Source: Nelumbo lutea
Taxonomy: Eukaryota; Streptophyta; Magnoliopsida; Proteales; Nelumbonaceae
Assembly: GCA_022828595.1 (NCBI GenBank)
Contig: JAKGHH010000003.1
Location: 51,511,759-51,575,758, forward strand
Length of the DNA: 64,000 nucleotides
Reading direction: 5' to 3'
Made by a program: the position numbers and the translations under genes. The notes below the pieces were generated by a model that had not been told where the DNA came from, ran no database searches, and worked only from the letters and a program-made list of their open reading frames with translations. How positions within the stretch are numbered: the stretch's first letter is position 1; each line of letters opens with the position of its first letter. Below, one piece after another: positions 61,601-64,000 of the stretch.

Positions 61601-64000
61601 TTTATCAGGTGATCCTTCCTCTCCTCTCCTGGATCCCAAAGGAAATCTCTCATGTATTTTTCTAACCTCCTTGCCACTCTATAGGGTATTTTAAAGGTTG
61701 AGAGGAAGTAAACAGGGAGGTTTGCCAACATGGCTCTGATCAGTGTTATCCTTTCACCAAGAGATGTAATTCCTCCTCCAAAGAGCTAGCTTCCTGGCAA
61801 ATCTTTCAATGATTGGCTTCCAAATATCTTTTGACTTAGGATTACCACCTAAAGGTAACCCCAAATAGTTAGTTGGCCAACTTCTATTCTCACACCCCAA
61901 AATCTCTATAAATCTATTAAGTTCCCCTTCCTCCAAATTGATCCCTACGATGCCTGTTTTGGTCCAATTAATCCTTAAACTTGTTATTCCCACAAAGTTA
62001 TCCAATAGCCTCTTTAGATTCACCACACCTTCCTCGTTACCACCCTCACAAAAGAAGATCGTGTCATCTACAAATTGGAGGTGGGTAGCAACCTCTTGAT
62101 TTCTACCTATCCTCCATCCCCTGAACAATCCTCGGGAGTCAGCTTTTGCCACCATTCTACTTAATACCTCAGCCACTACAGTAAAGAGAAAGGGAGATAA
62201 GGGGTCTCCTTGCCTAATTCCTCTCTCCGCCAAAAAGAAATCCCTCGCTACTCCATTAATAAGAATTGAGTAATGGGAAAAATTCAGACATCCTTTGATC
62301 CAAGACCTCCACTTAGTTCCAAAGCCCAACCTTTCTAACATTTGAAGTAGCACTTCCCACTTAACCATGTCCTAAGCTTTCTCTAGGTTCACCTTACACA
62401 CCAACCCTTTTCCTTTACCCTTTATTTTTTTTGCAACACACTCATTAGCTACTAGAATTTGATCCACAATCTGCCTACCTTCCACAAAAGCACCTTGGAA
62501 AGGTGAGATGATCGATGGAAGTGTTTTCTTGATCCTTTCTGAGAGAACCTTTGCAATAATTTTATATATACTCCCAACAAGACTAATTGGCTTTTAGTCT
62601 TTAGGGGTTTTGGCCTACCTCCTCTTCGGGGTTAAAGTTATAAAAGTGGCATTCACCCCTCAAGGCACCTCTTCTTTGAGAAAGAATTCATTGAACACTT
62701 CCAGGATATCATTTTTCAACCAATCCCAACATTCTTGATAAAAGGCCATTGAAAATCCATCTGGTCCGGGGGCTTTTGATCTATCCATGGAGAAGATTGC
62801 ACTCTTAATTCCTCCAAAGTGAAGTTCCTCTCCAAAGAAAGATTGTTCTTCTGAGAGCCTATCCTCTTCCATTTCTGGTACTTCTTTTGTCACCCCACTT
62901 GAGCCTATGAAGATTTCTTTGGAGTAGTTCACAAAGATCCTTATGATCTCCTGGCTCTATCTTACTTTTTGACCCCCCCTCCTCCACACTGAAGATCAAA
63001 TTTTTCTTTCTCCTTCCATTTGCAATTGCATGGAAAAACTTTGTATTACCATCTCCTTCAACAATCCATTGGCACTTTGACTTTTGTCTCCAACAAATTT
63101 CCTCATTTCTTTAAGTCTCTTCCAATTCCTTCTTGATTTTCCATCGATTCTCTCTCTCTTCTTCTGTTAAACTTCTGCTAGCCTCTTTCTTGTCAAGCTC
63201 CTCGATCTTCCTCAATATATTGTCTTTTATTTCCTCCACCCTCTAGAAATGCTCATTGTTCCACTCTTTTATTTTCCTTTTTATCCTCTTTAAATTCCAT
63301 GCAAAACTTAACAATTTCATACTCCCCAAGGGTCAGAGTTCCTGCCACCATTCCTTTAGTCTGGTTTTAAATGAGTGATCCTCAAACCACATGTTTTCAA
63401 ATTTGAAAGGAGTTGGGCCTCCCCTTGGAATTTCCTTCTCAATGGAAATGGGGCAATGATCTGAGGTGACCCTAGATGGTAGGATCCATCTAATGGACGC
63501 CAAGAAAGGTGCGGAATGGGGGGCGAATTTCAAAAAAAATTCCTACATTCTTCCAACTGGGAATCATATTCCCTAAATTTAGAATACATTATTCAAGGAT
63601 CCTACTTGAACCATAAACAAACCAGATCTGAACCAAAAGGAAACATGAAGGATTATACATGATCCGGAGAAATAATATCTCCCAAAGTTGGTGTTCACGC
63701 CCAAAGAAGTAACCAAGATCCGCTCCTGCTGAAGATGACACAGCTGTGGATGGAACGGAACCAACAGGGTGCGTCCTACACACTGGATTCTTTACAAGAA
63801 CCCTCTGGAAACCTTGAACACTGAATCCTAGTGTCTTTCTTGCAAGACTATTGTCAAGAACTGCTTTCTTGACTTCCTGTTGCTGCAAAGATCCAATCTT
63901 CCAACAGGTAGTGGCGGCGGCTGAAGGAGGAGAAGTCCAGGGACGAAGAGGGCAGAATTGTCTCCTCTCTGGAGTCTGTGAGAGATCAAATCTCAGATTG
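55585..64000 (+). CDS. GAUT6: Galacturonosyltransferase, GAUT5/GAUT6 type (GT8 family), 5' part
   Basis: GAUT proteins of family GT8 add galacturonic acid to homogalacturonan in the Golgi, in pectin synthesis. Six coding exons (55585-55699, 55812-55846, 55946-55987, 56113-56263, 56364-56437, 59590-59822) give about 216 residues in one frame. The start MKQALRCQRIFILLLLSVSV and the following FSPLVIVSNRLKNFTPSF form the short cytosolic tail and type II signal anchor, close to GAUT5/6 (MKQ..RWQRILIL, VSNRLK). The stem holds GEGLKEP, LYKDGDFNSV and, in exon 6, ATDEKVREMKDQIIRAKTYL, NFAPPNSKSHLVKELK, IGEATKDSDLS, which matches the conserved stem helix. The catalytic GT8 domain (DxD) is off the window; full length is normally about 600 residues. 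Intron 6 contains a long LINE. Which of GAUT5 or GAUT6 it is cannot be settled from this part. Confidence 0.88.
55812..55846 (+). CDS. GAUT6: GAUT exon 2 (35 bp)
   Basis: Acceptor TACTGCAG, donor ACCATT|GTATG. With the split codon of exon 1 it encodes AHTEFFGDPSTI. Frame is kept into exon 3. Short and variable region of the stem, so the call relies on splice sites and phase. Confidence 0.7.
55946..55987 (+). CDS. GAUT6: GAUT exon 3 (42 bp)
   Basis: 14 codons KYRSDILRLNAIQQ, similar to the D.LRL.AI part of GAUT5/6. Acceptor GGCACAG, donor CAG|GTCTCT followed by a (TC)n run. Confidence 0.75.
55988..56013. repeat. (TC)n microsatellite at the intron 3 donor
   Basis: About 12 TC units directly after the exon 3 donor GT. 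It is part of the intron and may affect donor recognition. Confidence 0.85.
56113..56263 (+). CDS. GAUT6: GAUT exon 4
   Basis: Acceptor AATTCAG, 50 codons ETGEGLKEPALVLYKDGDFN, SVDSGNSGNSFDESK.., ending ..LLERN plus G|GTTGGT. Reading through the donor meets a stop after about 12 codons, which supports the intron of about 100 bp. Confidence 0.8.
56364..56437 (+). CDS. GAUT6: GAUT exon 5
   Basis: Acceptor GTTCCAG, 74 bp, PDTDHRGGNKEIQHKNVPPP, TGRK; donor AAAA|GTATGG. A low-complexity stem segment before the 3.15-kb intron 5. Confidence 0.75.
56438..58224 (+). other. GAUT intron 5, left part
   Basis: No gene or element that I can support. Short open frames on both strands around 57256-57540 have no recognisable domain. 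Confidence 0.5.
58558..58758 (-). pseudogene. Copia pol C-terminal tail
   Basis: IIAYVSSKEQLSDVFTKGLP and [20 protein letters not shown] are the last residues of plant copia polyproteins just before the polypurine tract. The N-terminal part of this frame is not copia. Confidence 0.8.
58781..58920 (+). pseudogene. LINE RNase H fragment inside the copia remnant
   Basis: MSWEPPLAGFLNLNFDGSSQ, RNPGPSGMGGVLRNGNGNVV on the plus strand matches the RNase H start of plant L1 elements (compare 7411 and 60472). Only about 45 codons are left. How it entered the copia remnant is not clear. Confidence 0.75.
59590..59822 (+). CDS. GAUT6: GAUT exon 6
   Basis: Acceptor TTAAGCAG, 77 codons plus two bases, donor AGGAG|GTAAAG. 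Encodes GYSTQATVRQDPNVQ, RATDEKVREMKDQIIRAKTY, LNFAPPNSKSHLVKELKLRI, KEVERAIGEATKDSDLSR. Strongest evidence for the gene. The next exon (ALRRV.PME in relatives) is beyond 64000. Confidence 0.92.
60017..60472 (-). pseudogene. LINE RNase H-like domain
   Basis: Two frames joined by one stop near 60267: [32 protein letters not shown] and then MKIAKQLGMRQIEVEGDSKV, IISWAKNN, FKWVRRSANGLADSLAKQGA, FWAAL. Conserved D, E and D positions are visible. Confidence 0.85.
60829..61731 (-). pseudogene. LINE RT thumb and zinc-binding region
   Basis: 300 codons open: LANLPVYFLSTFKIPYRVAR, INWDQVRNPKDKGGLGIGNI, SLRNSALLGKWLWRFPFERD, FWEDLWVGHSPLKDLFPDLY, SRIWKGSTDGLFSCSSFFNV. The frame then shifts, so the CxxC zinc part is out of frame (..LTCAPFVRKV). 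Confidence 0.88.
61754..62368 (-). pseudogene. LINE reverse transcriptase core
   Basis: 205 codons: VKWEVLLQMLERLGFGTKWR, GIRQGDPLSPFLFTVVAEVL, THLQFVDDTIFFCEG with FVDD where most plant LINEs have FADD, RINWTKTGIVGINL, NYLGLPLGGNPKSKD. Catalytic Asp pair present. Confidence 0.92.
62660..62932 (-). pseudogene. LINE RT N-terminal segment
   Basis: 91 codons with SEEQSFFGEELHFGGIKSAI then FSMDRSKAPGPDGFSMAFYQ, ILEVFNEFF, the conserved start of plant L1 RT. Confidence 0.87.
63546..64000. other. Unassigned GC-richer sequence upstream of the LINE
   Basis: Not LINE and not recognised. A 99-codon minus-strand frame (63888-63589) lacks any known domain. The block is richer in GC than the intron and could belong to another transposon, such as an LTR, that is cut by the window end. 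Confidence 0.35.

Larger units (their letters stand above)
59908..63545 (-). mobile_element. L1-type LINE in GAUT intron 6, 5' truncated
   Basis: Minus strand, 3' end with an 8-bp A tail (T run 59909-59917) after TTTTGATGATC. Parts in order: end of endonuclease with TSDHCPISI (63533-63333), RT N-terminus KAPGPDGFSMAF (about 62780), RT core, thumb and zinc-binding region (61731-60829), and RNase H (60472-60017). The endonuclease N-terminus and ORF1 are missing. A few frameshifts. It lies antisense to the GAUT gene. Confidence 0.88.

Overview
The window looks like nuclear DNA of a flowering plant, most likely a eudicot. It carries split genes with GT..AG introns, plant-type Ty1/copia, Ty3/gypsy and L1/RTE retrotransposons, and many small foldback elements. 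The species cannot be fixed from the sequence. Only two host genes can be supported, one at each end, and both run off the window. Almost everything else is transposon or AT-rich spacer.

Left 29.4 kb: a CorA/MRS2-type magnesium transporter of the MRS2-2 kind lies on the minus strand. Seven coding exons (149-193, 269-496, 26463-26537, 28117-28238, 28532-28682, 29002-29031, 29150-29392) join in frame and give 298 residues. The C-terminal membrane part with the GMN signature lies beyond base 1. Intron 5 is about 26 kb (497-26462) and is almost wholly nested retrotransposons. From low to high coordinate it holds a sense copia relic (550-4985), the 3' part of an antisense copia (4990-6669), a LINE inside a LINE (6670-8868), and a third LINE (8869 to 24770). 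The third LINE is interrupted by small elements, an RTE fragment and a copia element (12039-24447). That copia in turn contains a second, nearly complete copia (13266-18070) and another LINE-like insertion (18248-20585). Target-site duplications and reading-frame continuity fix much of the order of insertion. Intron 4 carries a hAT-like element with an exact 8-bp duplication.

Middle, 29.4-55.5 kb: no convincing host gene. This part holds foldback elements of at least four kinds (hAT-like, Tourist/PIF-like with TTA/TAA duplications, Mutator-like with a 9-bp duplication, and unassigned). It also has a trinucleotide microsatellite that is its own inverted repeat (33149-33490), a truncated Ty3/gypsy element (about 33490-36095), two large direct duplications (32.1-33.1 with 36.1-37.0 kb; 37.0-39.4 with 41.0-43.4 kb), and a tandem duplication at 49.1-50.5 kb.

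Right end, 55.5-64 kb, plus strand: the 5' half of a GAUT5/GAUT6-type galacturonosyltransferase gene. Six coding exons are visible, covering residues 1 to about 216: cytosolic tail, membrane anchor and stem. The GT8 catalytic domain lies off the window. Its intron 5 contains a copia remnant and its intron 6 contains a long antisense LINE (59908-63545).

The two host genes have no visible functional link: one moves magnesium across membranes, the other belongs to Golgi pectin synthesis. The main biology here is genes that keep intact exons and splice sites despite large retrotransposon-filled introns.
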